Positions 44,463 through 55,733 are shown, counted from the stretch's first letter. The stretch is DNA of 59,684 nt from Ligilactobacillus agilis DSM 20509 (GCF_001436215.1 NZ_AYYP01000009.1:1-59684); one strand, 5' to 3'. Program-made: numbers and translations. Notes: generated by a model from the letters alone, not told the origin.

Positions 44463-44585
44463 TATACTAATGGAAAAATACTAGCGTTGAGATGGCGCTG
44501 TTAGTTAAAGAGGATTAGGTAGCTTACCTTATCCTCTAATTTGCCATGCTTAAGTTAAATGGGACATGAAAGGATATTTAAAAAT
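44463..44585 (+). promoter_or_regulatory. pth promoter -10 and structured leader
   Basis: TATACT at 44463-44468, then a leader of about 110 nt with two hairpins: AGCG/CGCT near 44485, and AGAGGATTAGGTA against TTACCTTATCCTCT (44508-44539, one mismatch). The second lacks a T-run, so it is more likely a leader structure than a terminator. The rest of 44290-44462 is AT-rich with nothing else evident. Confidence 0.55.
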
Positions 44586-45149
44586 ATGAAAATGATTGTC
44601 GGACTAGGGAATATTGGAAGAAAATATGATGAAACACGTCACAATGTAGGGTTTATGGTTTTAGATCAGTTTGCCAAAGAACACCAAGTTAGCTTTGATA
44701 AGGAAGATTTTAATGCTCTAATCGCCAGTGTTTTTATTAATGGTGAAAAAGTTCTGTTAGTTAAACCTACTACTTACATGAATGAATCCGGCCGGGCGGT
44801 GGGGCCGTTAGCAACTTATTATAATATTGCTAGCGAAGACATCGCAGTCATCCATGATGATATGGACCTAGAGGTTGGCAAGTTACGCTTGCGCCAAAAG
44901 GGTTCCGCTGGGGGCCATAACGGAATCAAGAGTTTAATTCACCACTTACGCACGCAAGAATTTAAGCGGGTCCGGGTGGGGATTGGCCATCCGCAAAAAA
45001 TGGCTGTAGTTGACTGGGTTTTGTCTAAGTTTACTGCTGAACAAAGACAAACAATCGATGTAACCGCCAATGAGGTGGTGGCAGCCTTAGACTATTGGTT
45101 AGCTAGCGACGACTTTATGAAGACTATGAACAAGTATAACCATAAATAG
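44586..45149 (+). CDS. pth: Peptidyl-tRNA hydrolase
   Basis: Releases tRNA from peptidyl-tRNAs dropped by ribosomes. The active-site histidine is in DETRHNVGF; also seen are KPTTYMNESG and HDDMDLEVG, then KGSAGGHNGIKS. 187 residues. The ATG at 44586 has AAAGGA about 11 nt upstream; a longer frame from 44559 is rejected because it includes that site. First gene of the long cluster that runs to lysS; mfd follows by 9 nt. Confidence 0.94.
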   Translation: MKMIVGLGNIGRKYDETRHNVGFMVLDQFAKEHQVSFDKEDFNALIASVFINGEKVLLVKPTTYMNESGRAVGPLATYYNIASEDIAVIHDDMDLEVGKLRLRQKGSAGGHNGIKSLIHHLRTQEFKRVRVGIGHPQKMAVVDWVLSKFTAEQRQTIDVTANEVVAALDYWLASDDFMKTMNKYNHK

Positions 45150-45158
45150 GGGGCAGTA

Positions 45159-48100
45159 ATGGACTTAAGTGAAATTCTTCTTGAAGAAACCAAGGTTACA
45201 GACTGGTTAAAGCAGTTAAATGAAAATAAGCGCCGTAATTTAGTGACAGGCCTGGTTGGTTCAGCCAAGACGCTATTTTTGCAGACGCTTTTTCAAGAGC
45301 TAAAGCGACCGTTGTTAATAGTAACTAGCGACCTGTACAGAATGCAGGAACTAGAAGATGACCTTAAAAACCAGGTGGAGCCAGGAACTTTATACACTTT
45401 TCCGGTTGAAGAGGTATTAGCGGCTGAAATGGCAACCAGCTCCCCTGAATTTAAAAGTCAACGGGTTCAAGCTCTAAACGCCCTGGCTAGTGGACAAGCC
45501 AAGCTGATTTTGACTTCTGTCAGTGGCTTAAGACGAAAGCTACCTGCAGTCGATTATTGGCGGAGTTTGCAATTGAAATTAACGGTGGGAAGCCAACTTG
45601 ACTTAGATGCCTTGGGGCAAAAGTTGACGGCCATGGGCTACCGGCGCCAAAAATTAGTGGAACGGCCGGGGGACTTTGCCATTCGGGGTGAAATTGTCGA
45701 CGTTTACCCGGTTGCTGGGTTAGAGGCAGTCCGCATTGATTTTTTTGACACGGAGATAGATTCGCTGCGAACCTTTGATGTAGCGAGCCAAAGAAGTATT
45801 GCTAACCTAGAGGAAGTTAGCCTGGCGCCAGCTAGTGACTTCTTGGTGGCTAAAGATGACCTAAAGGCTGCCGGAGTTAAATTGGCGGCGGATTTTGAAA
45901 AGCTAGGTCCGGAACTAAGTGATGCTAAGCAACGGCAGGCCCTTCAAGCAACGGTTGCTCAAAAAGCCACTGCCTGGCAGGCCGGGGCTTTGACGGAAAC
46001 AGACTTACCCTGGGGCGCTTACCTTTACCCCGAGGCGGTTACCCTCTTAGATTACCTAAGCTTAGCCGGGCTAGTGATTGTTGATGATTACAGTCGCATT
46101 GTAGACAAGAACCAAAAACTAATTAACGATGACCAAAATTGGCAAGTTACAAAGTTAGCAAGCGGTGAACTGTTGCCCAACTTGCAGCTAGGCTTTGATA
46201 GCGCCGAGCTATTAAAGAACAATCAGCGGACGGGCAGCATCTTCTTAGCGCCATTTGCTAAGGGGATGGGGGGCTTACGCTTTAGTAATAAGCTCGCCAT
46301 AAAGAGTCGGGCGGTCCAACAATTCTTTGGCCAGATGCCGCTTTTGAAAACGGAAAGTGAGCGCTGGCGTAAGCAAAAACAAACGGTGGTAATTTTGGTC
46401 ACGAGTAATGAGCGTTTGCACAAGGTTGAACAAACGTTGACAGACTTCGATATCCAGGTCTTACTTAGTGAGCCCAGTCAGCTTCAAAAGGGTAACTTGC
46501 AACTGGTTTTAGGTGGCTTTAGGTCGGGCTTTGAGCTGACAGAAGCTAACCTAATCGTTTTGACCGAACATGAGTTATTTGCCAAGGTTAATCGTCACCA
46601 AGCTCGCCGGCAGACCATGTCTAATGAACAACGCTTAAAGAGTTACACGGACCTCAAAGTTGGTGATTACGTCGTACACGTTAATCACGGGATTGGTAAG
46701 TATTTGGGAATGGAGACCATTGAAGTTAGTGGCCGCCACCAGGATTACATGACCTTGCTTTATAAGGATGATGCCAAATTATTTATCCCCGTTAGCCAAA
46801 TTGACCGGATTCAAAAGTACGTTTCCTCGGAGGCTAAGCAACCGCAAATTGCTAGTTTAACTTCTGATAAGTGGCGCAAAACTAAGAATCGGGTGGCAAG
46901 AAAGATTGAAGACATTGCGGATGAGTTGGTAGAACTATATGCTAAGCGTGAATCTGAGCAAGGCTATGCCTTTAGTAAGGATGACAGTTACCAAAAGGAA
47001 TTTGAAGATGCCTTTCCGTATACGGAAACTCCCGACCAGCTCCGCAGTAGCCAAGAAATAAAACGTGACATGGAAATGACTAAGCCGATGGACCGGTTAC
47101 TAATTGGGGACGTAGGCTTTGGCAAAACGGAGGTCGCCTTACGGGCTGCTTTTAAGGCGATTCAAGATGGTAAGCAGGTCGCCTTTTTAGCGCCGACAAC
47201 GGTCTTAGTCCAACAGCACTATGAAACGATTCTTAACCGCTTTGATGGTTTTCCTGTTAGCGTTGGCATTTTATCACGTTTTAGTAGCCCAACCGAAGTT
47301 AAGCAAACCCTCCAGGACTTGCGGCTAGGATTAATTGATATTATTGTCGGCACCCACCGGCTCTTATCAAAGGACGTGAAGTTTGCCGATTTAGGCCTGC
47401 TGATTATCGACGAAGAACAACGCTTTGGGGTTAAACACAAGGAGCGCTTAAAGGAACTCAAGGCTAGCGTGGACGTCTTGACCCTAACGGCAACGCCAAT
47501 CCCACGGACCTTAAACTTATCGATGTTAGGCGTGCGGGACTTATCCGTGATAGAAACAGCGCCGCTCAACCGTTACCCAATTCAAACCTACGTCTTGGAA
47601 CAAAATTTTGGGGTAATTATCGACGGCATCAAACGCGAATTAGCCCGGGGGGGCCAGGTCTTTTACCTTCATAACCGGGTAGAAGATATTGAAAGTGTGG
47701 CTAATGAAATCCGGGCGCTAGTTGCAGATGCCCGGGTGGCCTACATTCACGGCCAAATGACTGAGAGTCAACTAGAGCGGGTGTTAATGGACTTTATTGC
47801 GGGTGAATATGATGTTTTAGTAACTACGACCATCATTGAAACCGGGGTTGATATTCCTAATGCCAATACCTTATTTGTTGAAAATGCAGACAAGATGGGG
47901 CTGGCTCAGCTATACCAGTTACGCGGGCGCGTGGGACGGTCTAACAGGATTGCTTATGCTTACTTTATGTACCAACCGGATAAGGTTTTGACCGAAACCG
48001 GTGAAAAAAGACTAGAGGCTATTAAAGATTTCACGGAGCTTGGTTCAGGTTTTAAGATTGCGATGCGAGACTTAGCCATTCGTGGTGCCGGTAATATTTT

Positions 48101-48683
48101 AGGTAAGCAACAACATGGCTTTATTGACTCAGTCGGTTATGACCTTTATACTCAAATGTTAAATACGGCGATTGCTAAGAAGCAGGGGAAAAAGGTGCAG
48201 GCTAAAACCGATGCTGAAATTAACCTAGAAATCGAGGCCTACCTGCCAACAGAGTATATTGAAGATGCCCGCCAAAAGATTGAAATCTATAAACGCATTG
48301 GCCAGTTTGAAAATCTCGAGCAGTACCGGGAGGTTCAGACTGATTTAATTGACCGTTTCGGGGATTATCCACAAGAAGTAGCTAACCTCCTAGAGATTGG
48401 CCTTTTAAAGATGTATGCCGATTTAGCCTTAATTGAAAAAATCAAGCAGATAGGCAATAAAGTGACCGTGCTCTTAGCAGAAAAATTCGTAAAGCAAGTA
48501 CCGGCTCAAGCCCTCTTGAAGGTGCTAGCTCAAACTAAGCTGGTGACAAAGTTAGTGCCTAAAAAAGAGCAAGTGCAAATCGAGTGGGTCTTACAACCAA
48601 CGGTGGATACCGCCCAAGAGTTAAGTCAGCTAAAGGAGTTGGCCCAGCTATTAGGAAAAGAATTACAGGCTAAGAAAGGATAA
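45159..48683 (+). CDS. mfd: Transcription-repair coupling factor Mfd
   Basis: Removes stalled RNA polymerase from lesions and recruits UvrA. Order of domains: UvrB-homology region (about 1-350), RNA polymerase interaction domain with VGDYVVHVNHGIGKYLG (about 505-520), SF2 translocase with Walker A GDVGFGKT (650-657), DEEQRFG (751-757) and LRGRVGRS (about 925), then the TRCF domain. 1174 residues, the normal size. Short spacing from pth and to the next gene suggests one transcript. Confidence 0.95.
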   Translation: MDLSEILLEETKVTDWLKQLNENKRRNLVTGLVGSAKTLFLQTLFQELKRPLLIVTSDLYRMQELEDDLKNQVEPGTLYTFPVEEVLAAEMATSSPEFKSQRVQALNALASGQAKLILTSVSGLRRKLPAVDYWRSLQLKLTVGSQLDLDALGQKLTAMGYRRQKLVERPGDFAIRGEIVDVYPVAGLEAVRIDFFDTEIDSLRTFDVASQRSIANLEEVSLAPASDFLVAKDDLKAAGVKLAADFEKLGPELSDAKQRQALQATVAQKATAWQAGALTETDLPWGAYLYPEAVTLLDYLSLAGLVIVDDYSRIVDKNQKLINDDQNWQVTKLASGELLPNLQLGFDSAELLKNNQRTGSIFLAPFAKGMGGLRFSNKLAIKSRAVQQFFGQMPLLKTESERWRKQKQTVVILVTSNERLHKVEQTLTDFDIQVLLSEPSQLQKGNLQLVLGGFRSGFELTEANLIVLTEHELFAKVNRHQARRQTMSNEQRLKSYTDLKVGDYVVHVNHGIGKYLGMETIEVSGRHQDYMTLLYKDDAKLFIPVSQIDRIQKYVSSEAKQPQIASLTSDKWRKTKNRVARKIEDIADELVELYAKRESEQGYAFSKDDSYQKEFEDAFPYTETPDQLRSSQEIKRDMEMTKPMDRLLIGDVGFGKTEVALRAAFKAIQDGKQVAFLAPTTVLVQQHYETILNRFDGFPVSVGILSRFSSPTEVKQTLQDLRLGLIDIIVGTHRLLSKDVKFADLGLLIIDEEQRFGVKHKERLKELKASVDVLTLTATPIPRTLNLSMLGVRDLSVIETAPLNRYPIQTYVLEQNFGVIIDGIKRELARGGQVFYLHNRVEDIESVANEIRALVADARVAYIHGQMTESQLERVLMDFIAGEYDVLVTTTIIETGVDIPNANTLFVENADKMGLAQLYQLRGRVGRSNRIAYAYFMYQPDKVLTETGEKRLEAIKDFTELGSGFKIAMRDLAIRGAGNILGKQQHGFIDSVGYDLYTQMLNTAIAKKQGKKVQAKTDAEINLEIEAYLPTEYIEDARQKIEIYKRIGQFENLEQYREVQTDLIDRFGDYPQEVANLLEIGLLKMYADLALIEKIKQIGNKVTVLLAEKFVKQVPAQALLKVLAQTKLVTKLVPKKEQVQIEWVLQPTVDTAQELSQLKELAQLLGKELQAKKG

Positions 48684-48686
48684 GGA

Positions 48687-50282
48687 ATGCAGACAAAAAA
48701 TGCGACCAAAACCCTCTTAAAGGGGGCGTTGATTTTATCACTGGCTTCGTTAATCGCGAAGATTCTGAGTGCCTTTTACCGGGTACCCTTTGAAAATATT
48801 GTTGGCAATACGGGTTTTTATGTTTACCAACAAGTCTACCCCTTATATGGGATTGGAATGACCTTTGCCTTAAGTGGGTTTCCGGTCTTTATCTCTAAGT
48901 TAATTGCAGAGCAAGAAGGGCAGCTAGCCAAAGTTAATTTAGCCCGCCGCCTCTTTGTTATCTTGAGTTTTTTTGCTGGGGGAATATTTATTTTTCTCCA
49001 ACTGACTAGCAGGTTAATTGCCAATTCGATGGGGGATGGGCAGTTAGAGTTGCTGATTAAAAGCGTCAGCTTCATGTTTTTATTCATGCCGCTTTTGGCG
49101 GTAGGAAGGGGCTATTATCAAGGGACCTTTAATATGGTTCCTACGGCCATCTCCCAAGTTAGTGAGCAGTTAGTCCGGGTGGCGGTGATTTTGTTAGCCG
49201 CCTACCTGTTTACCAAGCGGGGCTGGACCTACTATGAGATGGGGGCCTGGGCGATGGCAGGTGCCACTATCGGGGCCCTTTGTGCTAGCTTAAGCTTTAG
49301 CAAATTTTACTTAGGTTCCTTTTTAAGTCAACCATTTGCTACTAGTAAGCTAAGCATGCAGACTTTAATCAGACGTCTGCTAAGCGAAGGGTTGATTATC
49401 TGTCTTTTTGCTTCGTTGATGGTGTTATTACAGTTGGTAGATTCATTTACCGTTAAACAGGCCTTAGAAGTCAAGGGTTTTAGCTCAGAGTTAGCCAAGG
49501 AAATTAAGGGAACCTACGATCGCTCGCAACCCTTAGTTCAACTAGGAATTGTGGTTGCCGTCAGTTTTTCATCGACCTTACTGCCCTCGCTGACCGAAGC
49601 CTTGCAAAAGCGGCATTTAAATGAATTTCGCAAGACAGCCAAGGCGCTATTAAGAATCAGTGTTGGCTTGGGAGCGGCGGCTACGGTGGGGTTGATTGCT
49701 TTGATGCCTGAGATTAACACGGTTTTATTTGGGGATGCTAGCTTAAGTAAAACAATCAGTATTTACGTGGTAAGTGTTTTTATGATGACCCTAATTAGTA
49801 ACTATAATTCGCTATTACAGAGTTTAAACCAATATCAAATGACGGTAATAGCCTTGCTGGCCGCAATTGTGGTAAAAGCTTTAATCAACAGTTATTTAAT
49901 TGAGCGCCTGGGGATTGCGGGAGCAAGTATAGCGACCGTCCTTGCGTTAATAGTTGCTCAAGCGTTAATTGCTGGCAGCCTGCCTTCCCTCTTAAAGGGG
50001 CTGTTAAGTGGTGATAATTACCTCTTAAAACTAGGGCTTGTAACTGGGATTATGGGAGGAGTTGCCGCTGTGGTGGCTAAGGTTGGTACCTTCTTACTTC
50101 CTGGTGGGCGGTTGGCCTTGTTGTTAGTAGCTTTGATTAGCGTTGGGATTGGGGTGCTCGTTTTTATTGGACTAGCCTTGTGGTTGAGGTTATTTAGTAT
50201 TCGTGAATGGCTGGCAATTCCTGGGGGAAAGAAATTGTTACGTTTGACTAATAAATTTACAAATAGAAAGGGTTTAAGTTAA
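48687..50282 (+). CDS. Polysaccharide flippase of the MATE/MOP superfamily (SpoVB/YabM-like)
   Basis: A 531-residue protein with about 14 hydrophobic helices, from the SpoVB/MurJ-like part of the MOP flippases. Telltale N-terminal features are [22 protein letters not shown] and [16 protein letters not shown]; later [19 protein letters not shown]. It probably flips lipid-linked envelope precursors. It begins 3 nt after mfd and ends one base before rqcP, so translation is coupled across all three genes. Confidence 0.87.
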   Translation: MQTKNATKTLLKGALILSLASLIAKILSAFYRVPFENIVGNTGFYVYQQVYPLYGIGMTFALSGFPVFISKLIAEQEGQLAKVNLARRLFVILSFFAGGIFIFLQLTSRLIANSMGDGQLELLIKSVSFMFLFMPLLAVGRGYYQGTFNMVPTAISQVSEQLVRVAVILLAAYLFTKRGWTYYEMGAWAMAGATIGALCASLSFSKFYLGSFLSQPFATSKLSMQTLIRRLLSEGLIICLFASLMVLLQLVDSFTVKQALEVKGFSSELAKEIKGTYDRSQPLVQLGIVVAVSFSSTLLPSLTEALQKRHLNEFRKTAKALLRISVGLGAAATVGLIALMPEINTVLFGDASLSKTISIYVVSVFMMTLISNYNSLLQSLNQYQMTVIALLAAIVVKALINSYLIERLGIAGASIATVLALIVAQALIAGSLPSLLKGLLSGDNYLLKLGLVTGIMGGVAAVVAKVGTFLLPGGRLALLLVALISVGIGVLVFIGLALWLRLFSIREWLAIPGGKKLLRLTNKFTNRKGLS

Positions 50283-50283
50283 A

Positions 50284-50553
50284 ATGAGACTAGACAAGTT
50301 TTTGAAAGTGTCGCGGGTGATTAAGCGGCGGACAGTGGCTAAAGAAATTGCAGATCAAGGTCGAATTTTGATTAATGATAAGGTGGCTAAATCTTCAAGC
50401 ACTGTCAGTGTAGGTGATGTATTGACCATTAAATTTGGAAACAAAACCAGCAAGATTAAGGTACTAGAGTTAAAGGAAACAACTAAGAAAAATGAAGCTG
50501 CCAGCATGTATGAATTAGTCAGCGAGGAATATAAAGAAGATTATCGTCTGTAA
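50284..50553 (+). CDS. rqcP: S4-domain ribosome quality-control factor RqcP (YabO)
   Basis: An 89-residue protein that is mostly an S4 RNA-binding domain ([20 protein letters not shown] at the start, then [20 protein letters not shown]). RqcP binds obstructed 50S subunits with RqcH and assists alanine tailing. Position after the SpoVB-like gene and before divIC matches Bacillus yabO. Confidence 0.92.
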   Translation: MRLDKFLKVSRVIKRRTVAKEIADQGRILINDKVAKSSSTVSVGDVLTIKFGNKTSKIKVLELKETTKKNEAASMYELVSEEYKEDYRL

Positions 50554-50577
50554 ATAATGAGATGAGGGATAAGTAAA

Positions 50578-50964
50578 ATGGAGCCCAAAAGAAAGCAGAT
50601 TAGAGTTTTAAATAATGAATATTTTCAAGCTAAGCAAAAAGAAGCCCGGTTGCAAGCCAAGCGTCAAAAGCGGCAACAGCAACGTAGCCTTTTGCATCTT
50701 ATCTGCATGGCGACAATGGGGCTGCTATTTACTTATGGCGTAATTAGGGTGGCCCAAGCCTACCTGCAAATTAAGGCGCTTAAGCAAGAAACGGTAGTGG
50801 CTAAGCGCGAACTCAAGCGGACGCAGGCTAAAAACGACCGGCTCAAGCGAGAAGTGGAGCAGTTAAAGGATACTGACTACGTGCAAAAGATTATTCGGTC
50901 TCAATATTTTTACTCCAAAGATGGTGAAACGATTTACATCTTACCCGATGATGCTAAGGACTAA
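50578..50964 (+). CDS. divIC: Cell division protein DivIC (FtsB/DivIC family septum initiator)
   Basis: A 128-residue bitopic membrane protein. The basic cytoplasmic part (1-38) is followed by one helix (about 40-60) and a coiled coil (about 65-105, LKQETVVAKRELKRTQAK). It ends with DTDYVQKIIRSQYFYSKDGE, typical of DivIC. It works with FtsL and DivIB at the septum. AGGGATAAG precedes the ATG. Confidence 0.9.
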   Translation: MEPKRKQIRVLNNEYFQAKQKEARLQAKRQKRQQQRSLLHLICMATMGLLFTYGVIRVAQAYLQIKALKQETVVAKRELKRTQAKNDRLKREVEQLKDTDYVQKIIRSQYFYSKDGETIYILPDDAKD

Positions 50965-51057
50965 AAAATTTAGGCTAACGGTAGTTCTTAGTATAATTCT
51001 TTAATTGGTCGTGTTATACTGTTTTTGTAGACAATTTTGAGGAGGAAAAACTTTTTT

Positions 51058-51552
51058 ATGTCAGTAGAAGTAGGAACTAAGGTTACTGGAAAAATCTCTG
51101 GGATTACTAATTTTGGAGCATTTGTTGATCTAGGAGATAAACAAACCGGATTAGTTCATATTAGTGAGGTTTCTGACGGTTTTGTAAAAGACATTCATGA
51201 TGTTTTAGCCGTGGGTGATGAGGTACAAGTTAAGATTCTTTCAGTTGGTGATGATGGTAAGATTGCTTTATCAATTAGAAAAGCAATGGCTAAAAAACCA
51301 AGTGCAAAGGAACATAAGCCTTATAAGAAGCATGAAGGCGATAATAACAATGGCCGCTTCCACCATGAACATAATCGAAATCGCGATGACAAGCGGCACT
51401 CATTTAACAATTCCAAACGTAATAATGATGGTAAGAAAAAAGATTTTGACTCCTTATTAGCTGGCTTCTTAAAGGAAAGTGAAGATCGCCTTACTTCTTT
51501 AAAACGTAATACCGAAGGTAAACGTGGTGGTCGTGGTGGCCGCCGTAGTTAA
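51058..51552 (+). CDS. yabR: S1 RNA-binding domain protein YabR
   Basis: An N-terminal S1 domain (residues 1-75) with EVGTKVTGKISGITNFGAFV and TGLVHISEVSDGFVKDIHDV, then a low-complexity tail rich in His, Asn, Lys and Arg, ending GGRGGRRS. It probably binds RNA or ribosomes; function not settled. 164 residues. The ATG at 51058 is chosen over a TTG at 51037, as the strong GAGGAGG site lies between them. A TATACT at about 51015 may be its promoter. Confidence 0.9.
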   Translation: MSVEVGTKVTGKISGITNFGAFVDLGDKQTGLVHISEVSDGFVKDIHDVLAVGDEVQVKILSVGDDGKIALSIRKAMAKKPSAKEHKPYKKHEGDNNNGRFHHEHNRNRDDKRHSFNNSKRNNDGKKKDFDSLLAGFLKESEDRLTSLKRNTEGKRGGRGGRRS

Positions 51553-51561
51553 ATAGAATTG

Positions 51562-51593
51562 AAAGGGGAACTGGAGTAATCTGGTTCCTTTTT
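51562..51593 (+). terminator. Terminator-like hairpin between yabR and tilS
   Basis: AAAGGGGAAC pairs with GGTTCCTTTTT (wobble pairs), followed by the tilS start within 10 nt. It may limit read-through into tilS. Confidence 0.65.
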
Positions 51594-51600
51594 GATTAGG

Positions 51601-52953
51601 ATGATGATGATGTTAAGAAAATTTCAAGCTCAACTAGCTAAATTAGGCTTGGCTGGGAAAAAGGTACTGGTGGCGGTCTCTACCGGTTGTGATTCGATGG
51701 TCTTGCTAGATTTATTGCTCAAAAGTCAAAGACGGTTTAACCTGCAAATATATGTGGCTTACGTGGACCACCAGTTACGCCCGGCAAGCAAAGTTGAAAC
51801 GGCCTTTATTAAGGACTATTGTCATAAAAGCCAACTTCCTTTAAGAATGTACACTTGGCCCCTAGCCGCGCACCCGGCTAAGGGGGTAGAGGCTGCTGCT
51901 AGAAAGATGCGCTATGACTTTTTTAAGCGGGTGATGGCAACCGAGCAGCTAACGACCTTACTGACCGCCCATCATGCAGACGACCAGGCGGAAACCTTTT
52001 TGATGAAGCTGATTAGGGGTGGACAACTAGCGCAGTTAACTGCAATCGCGCCTCAGCGTAACTTTGGGGCGGGAAAAGAATTAGTTCGCCCGCTACTAGG
52101 ATTTACCAAGCAGGAACTGGCAGACTATGCGCAGGCTAATAATTTGACCTACTTTGAAGACGAGACTAACGCTAGCGATGACTACCAACGCAATCGAATC
52201 CGCCACCACCTCTTGCCCTTGTTGAAGGCGGAAAACCCGCAAGTCCTAGACCACATCGCAGCTTATCGGACCCAGCTAAGCGATTTGCTGGCATTGGGGG
52301 ATGAACTAGCGGCCACTAATATTGCCAAGATGAAAGCAGCCGATGGTAGTTATAACCTAAAGGTCTTTCAAACTTACTCGCCCAAGTTACAAGTGCTATG
52401 CTTACAGCACTTGCTAATGGAGCAAGGAGTCGAGCTAAGGACCCAGTTGCCAGAAGAGTTGCGGGCCGGCTTACTCGATGACCGAAAGCCTAATTTAAAA
52501 CTTAAGTTGAATAAGGAGTATTACCTCCTAAAAAGTTATGAGCGGTTTGGTTTTGAAAGTGTTTGCCCCAAAAGTCAAGCGCGTGCGGTGAGTTATAACT
52601 TGGAGCTTAATGAGTGGATTGACCTCGGGGCAGCAGGAAAGGTGGGGTTAGTTAGCTTTGAAGATTACCAGGCTAGATCCGGGGATGATTGCCTAGAGCT
52701 AAGCGAACTACCCGCGGGTGGCCTAGTTTTACGGCACCGGCTTAGTGGGGATAAATTGGTGACTACACATGGTCGCCAAAAAGTTAAGAAAATAATGATT
52801 GATAACAAAGTACCGCTAGCCCAAAGAAAGACCAGCTGGTTGGTGGCTGATCAGGGCCAAAATGTTTATTGGGTTTTAGGTTTAAAAAAATCTGATTTGT
52901 CACGGGGCGCTGTAAATGCTAAAATTCAATACATAGTAGTACATAGAAGTTAA
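51601..52953 (+). CDS. tilS: tRNA(Ile)-lysidine synthase TilS
   Basis: Modifies C34 of tRNA-Ile(CAU) to lysidine so that it reads AUA. The PP-loop reads [13 protein letters not shown], a variant of the common SGGxDS seen in other lactobacilli. [21 protein letters not shown] and [20 protein letters not shown] stretches are conserved, and the C-terminal TilS domain is present ([20 protein letters not shown]). About 450 residues. The start is ambiguous: four ATG codons in a row at 51601-51612, with TTAGG just upstream. Confidence 0.92.
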   Translation: MMMMLRKFQAQLAKLGLAGKKVLVAVSTGCDSMVLLDLLLKSQRRFNLQIYVAYVDHQLRPASKVETAFIKDYCHKSQLPLRMYTWPLAAHPAKGVEAAARKMRYDFFKRVMATEQLTTLLTAHHADDQAETFLMKLIRGGQLAQLTAIAPQRNFGAGKELVRPLLGFTKQELADYAQANNLTYFEDETNASDDYQRNRIRHHLLPLLKAENPQVLDHIAAYRTQLSDLLALGDELAATNIAKMKAADGSYNLKVFQTYSPKLQVLCLQHLLMEQGVELRTQLPEELRAGLLDDRKPNLKLKLNKEYYLLKSYERFGFESVCPKSQARAVSYNLELNEWIDLGAAGKVGLVSFEDYQARSGDDCLELSELPAGGLVLRHRLSGDKLVTTHGRQKVKKIMIDNKVPLAQRKTSWLVADQGQNVYWVLGLKKSDLSRGAVNAKIQYIVVHRS

Positions 52954-52972
52954 TTCAGAAAGAGGATGCATT

Positions 52973-53518
52973 ATGAATAACGATATCAAAGAAGTGTTAT
53001 ATAGCCAAGAAGACATCAAGGCTGTCGCAGAAAAGTTGGGGCAAGAAATCACGAAGGATTACGAAGGTAAAAATCCCATCGTAATTTGTGTTTTAAAGGG
53101 AGCCATTTTATTTATGGCAGACATTGCCCGTGAAATTAAGACCTACTGTGAATTGGATTTCATGGATGTTTCTAGTTACGGTGATGCGACTGAGTCATCA
53201 GGTGAAGTTAAAATTATTAAGGACCTAGATACATCTGTTAAAGACCGTCACGTTTTGATTATTGAAGACATTATTGATACTGGGCGGACTTTGGAAAGAT
53301 TGGTTGACCTATTAGAACACCGTAATGCTGCTTCTGTTAAGATTTGTACTTTACTTGATAAACCAGAACGCCGGGTAAAAGGGGTTAGTCCTGATTACGT
53401 TGGTTTTGAAGTTCCAAATGAATTCGTAGTGGGGTATGGCCTTGATTACATGGGTAAGTACCGTAACCTACCATACGTGGGCATTTTAAAACCAGCAGTT
53501 TATGAAAATAATGATTAA
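52973..53518 (+). CDS. hpt: Hypoxanthine phosphoribosyltransferase
   Basis: Purine salvage: hypoxanthine or guanine plus PRPP to IMP or GMP. The PRPP loop is [17 protein letters not shown]; the N-terminal PPi loop is [31 protein letters not shown] closes the active site. 181 residues. It lies between tilS and ftsH, as in Bacillus; AGAGGA precedes the ATG. Confidence 0.95.
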   Translation: MNNDIKEVLYSQEDIKAVAEKLGQEITKDYEGKNPIVICVLKGAILFMADIAREIKTYCELDFMDVSSYGDATESSGEVKIIKDLDTSVKDRHVLIIEDIIDTGRTLERLVDLLEHRNAASVKICTLLDKPERRVKGVSPDYVGFEVPNEFVVGYGLDYMGKYRNLPYVGILKPAVYENND

Positions 53519-53597
53519 GAAGCTGGCTAATTATTGGTTAATAAAAGTCAAATATGCTATGATTACTTACAGTAACTATTAGGTTAGGAGGAAACTT

Positions 53598-55724
53598 ATG
53601 AACAATAAGAAAAATGGGCTATTAAGAAATAGTCTATTTTACATCGTGATTTTCCTTGGATTTATGGGGATGCTTTACTACTTCTTTGGTAGTAAGGAAA
53701 GCACTAATTCCCAACAAATTCAATCGAGTCAGTTCGTAACTGAGCTGCGCAAAGATAACGTTAAGGATTTCACGATTCAACCTTCTGGCAGTACCTACAA
53801 AATCACAGGTACCTATCGCAAAGCTAAGAAGGCTAAGGCACCAGCCGGGTTAGCAGGCTTATCTGCTCCAAGTGCTAAGGTGACTACCTTCACAACAAAT
53901 GTTTTAACGAATGATACTGTCATTAAGACGATTGAAAATTATGCTGCCAAGAATAACGTTAAAAATAACACCAAAGAAGAAGAATCCAGTAGCGTGTGGA
54001 TTCAACTGCTAATTTCACTGTTGCCCTTGGTCTTTATCGTAATCTTCTTCTATATTATGATGGGCCAAGCTGGTCAAGGCGGTGGCAATGGTCGGGTGAT
54101 GAACTTTGGTAAGTCGAAGGCTAAGCCGGTCGACAAGAAGAATAACAAGGTTCGCTTCTCTGACGTTGCTGGTGCCGAAGAAGAAAAGCAAGAGTTAGTG
54201 GAAGTCGTTGAATTCTTACGTGATCCACGGAAATTCTTAGCTTTGGGGGCACGGATTCCATCCGGGGTCTTACTTGAAGGCCCTCCCGGAACTGGTAAAA
54301 CCTTGCTCGCTAAGGCCGTAGCCGGTGAAGCTGGGGTACCGTTCTTCTCAATTTCTGGGTCCGACTTTGTTGAAATGTTCGTCGGGGTCGGGGCCAGCCG
54401 GGTTCGTGACTTGTTTGAAAATGCTAAGAAAAACGCGCCATCAATCATCTTTATCGATGAAATTGATGCCGTTGGTCGCCGGCGTGGTAACGGTATGGGG
54501 GGCGGTCACGATGAACGTGAACAAACCTTAAACCAAATGCTGGTTGAAATGGACGGGTTCGAAGGCGATGAAGGAGTCATCGTTATGGCTGCTACTAACC
54601 GGTCTGATGTCTTGGACCCAGCCTTGCTTCGGCCGGGCCGGTTTGACCGTAAGATTTTAGTTGGTCGTCCTGACGTTAAGGGCAGAGAAGCAATCTTGAA
54701 GGTCCACGCTAGAAATAAGCCGTTAGCTGGCGACGTTGATTTGAAGATGATTGCCAAGCAAACGCCTGGTTTTGTGGGGGCTGACTTGGAAAACTTGCTT
54801 AACGAAGCGGCCTTACTAGCAGCTCGGCGTGACAAGAAGAAAATTGACGCGTCTGATATCGACGAAGCTGAAGACCGGGTAATTGCTGGGCCAGCTAAGC
54901 GCGATCGGGTCATCTCTAAGCAAGAACGCGAAACGGTTGCTTACCACGAAGCTGGGCACACCATCGTTGGCTTAGTCTTAAACGATGCCCGGGTTGTTCA
55001 CAAGGTAACGATTGTTCCGCGGGGTCGTGCTGGTGGTTACGCAATTATGCTGCCAAAAGAAGACCAAATGCTTCTTTCTAAGAAGAACATGGAAGATCAA
55101 ATTGCTGGGCTGATGGGGGGCCGTGCTGCAGAAGAAATTATCTTCGGGCAAAAGTCTTCCGGGGCTTCTAACGACTTCCAACAAGCCACTCAGTTAGCCC
55201 GGGCAATGGTTACCCAATATGGGATGAGTTCTAAGTTAGGACCGGTTCAATATGAAGGTAGTGCCAACATCATGCCTGGTGAAATGGGTGGAGCCGCCCC
55301 TTACTCAGGGCAAACTTCAAATCTGATTGACCAAGAGGTTAAGCGGATTTCTGAAGAAGGGATGCAAAAGGCTAAGGAAATCATCGAAGCACATAGAAAA
55401 GAACACAAGATTATTGCACAAGCCTTGTTAGAATACGAAACACTTGATGAAAAGCAAATCTTGAGTTTGTACAAGACTGGTAAGATGCCGGTCAAAGCAA
55501 GTGATGAATTTCCAAGTGAAAAGGCTGCGACCTTCGAAGAATCTAAGGAAGCCTTAGAGCGAAAAGAAGCTTTGAAGAAACAAGCTTTAGCCGATAAAGA
55601 CACAAAGGATACAGCTGAGCTTTATCCAAGTGAAAAGGCTGCTGAAGACGACAGTCTTAAGACGACGGTTTACTATCCTAAGTCAAAGACTAGCGAGTCG
55701 GATTCAGAGGATAAACAAAAATAA
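53598..55724 (+). CDS. ftsH: ATP-dependent zinc metalloprotease FtsH
   Basis: Membrane AAA+ protease for quality control. Two helices (about 10-28 and 134-156) flank an extracytoplasmic loop. Walker A GPPGTGKT is near 229-236, Walker [10 protein letters not shown] follows, and the zinc site HEAGH is at 450-454. The C-terminal tail from about 640 is long, acidic and low in complexity, with the near-repeat FPSEKAA/YPSEKAA. 708 residues. AGGAGG is 7 nt before the ATG. Confidence 0.95.
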   Translation: MNNKKNGLLRNSLFYIVIFLGFMGMLYYFFGSKESTNSQQIQSSQFVTELRKDNVKDFTIQPSGSTYKITGTYRKAKKAKAPAGLAGLSAPSAKVTTFTTNVLTNDTVIKTIENYAAKNNVKNNTKEEESSSVWIQLLISLLPLVFIVIFFYIMMGQAGQGGGNGRVMNFGKSKAKPVDKKNNKVRFSDVAGAEEEKQELVEVVEFLRDPRKFLALGARIPSGVLLEGPPGTGKTLLAKAVAGEAGVPFFSISGSDFVEMFVGVGASRVRDLFENAKKNAPSIIFIDEIDAVGRRRGNGMGGGHDEREQTLNQMLVEMDGFEGDEGVIVMAATNRSDVLDPALLRPGRFDRKILVGRPDVKGREAILKVHARNKPLAGDVDLKMIAKQTPGFVGADLENLLNEAALLAARRDKKKIDASDIDEAEDRVIAGPAKRDRVISKQERETVAYHEAGHTIVGLVLNDARVVHKVTIVPRGRAGGYAIMLPKEDQMLLSKKNMEDQIAGLMGGRAAEEIIFGQKSSGASNDFQQATQLARAMVTQYGMSSKLGPVQYEGSANIMPGEMGGAAPYSGQTSNLIDQEVKRISEEGMQKAKEIIEAHRKEHKIIAQALLEYETLDEKQILSLYKTGKMPVKASDEFPSEKAATFEESKEALERKEALKKQALADKDTKDTAELYPSEKAAEDDSLKTTVYYPKSKTSESDSEDKQK

Positions 55725-55733
55725 GAGCTACTA

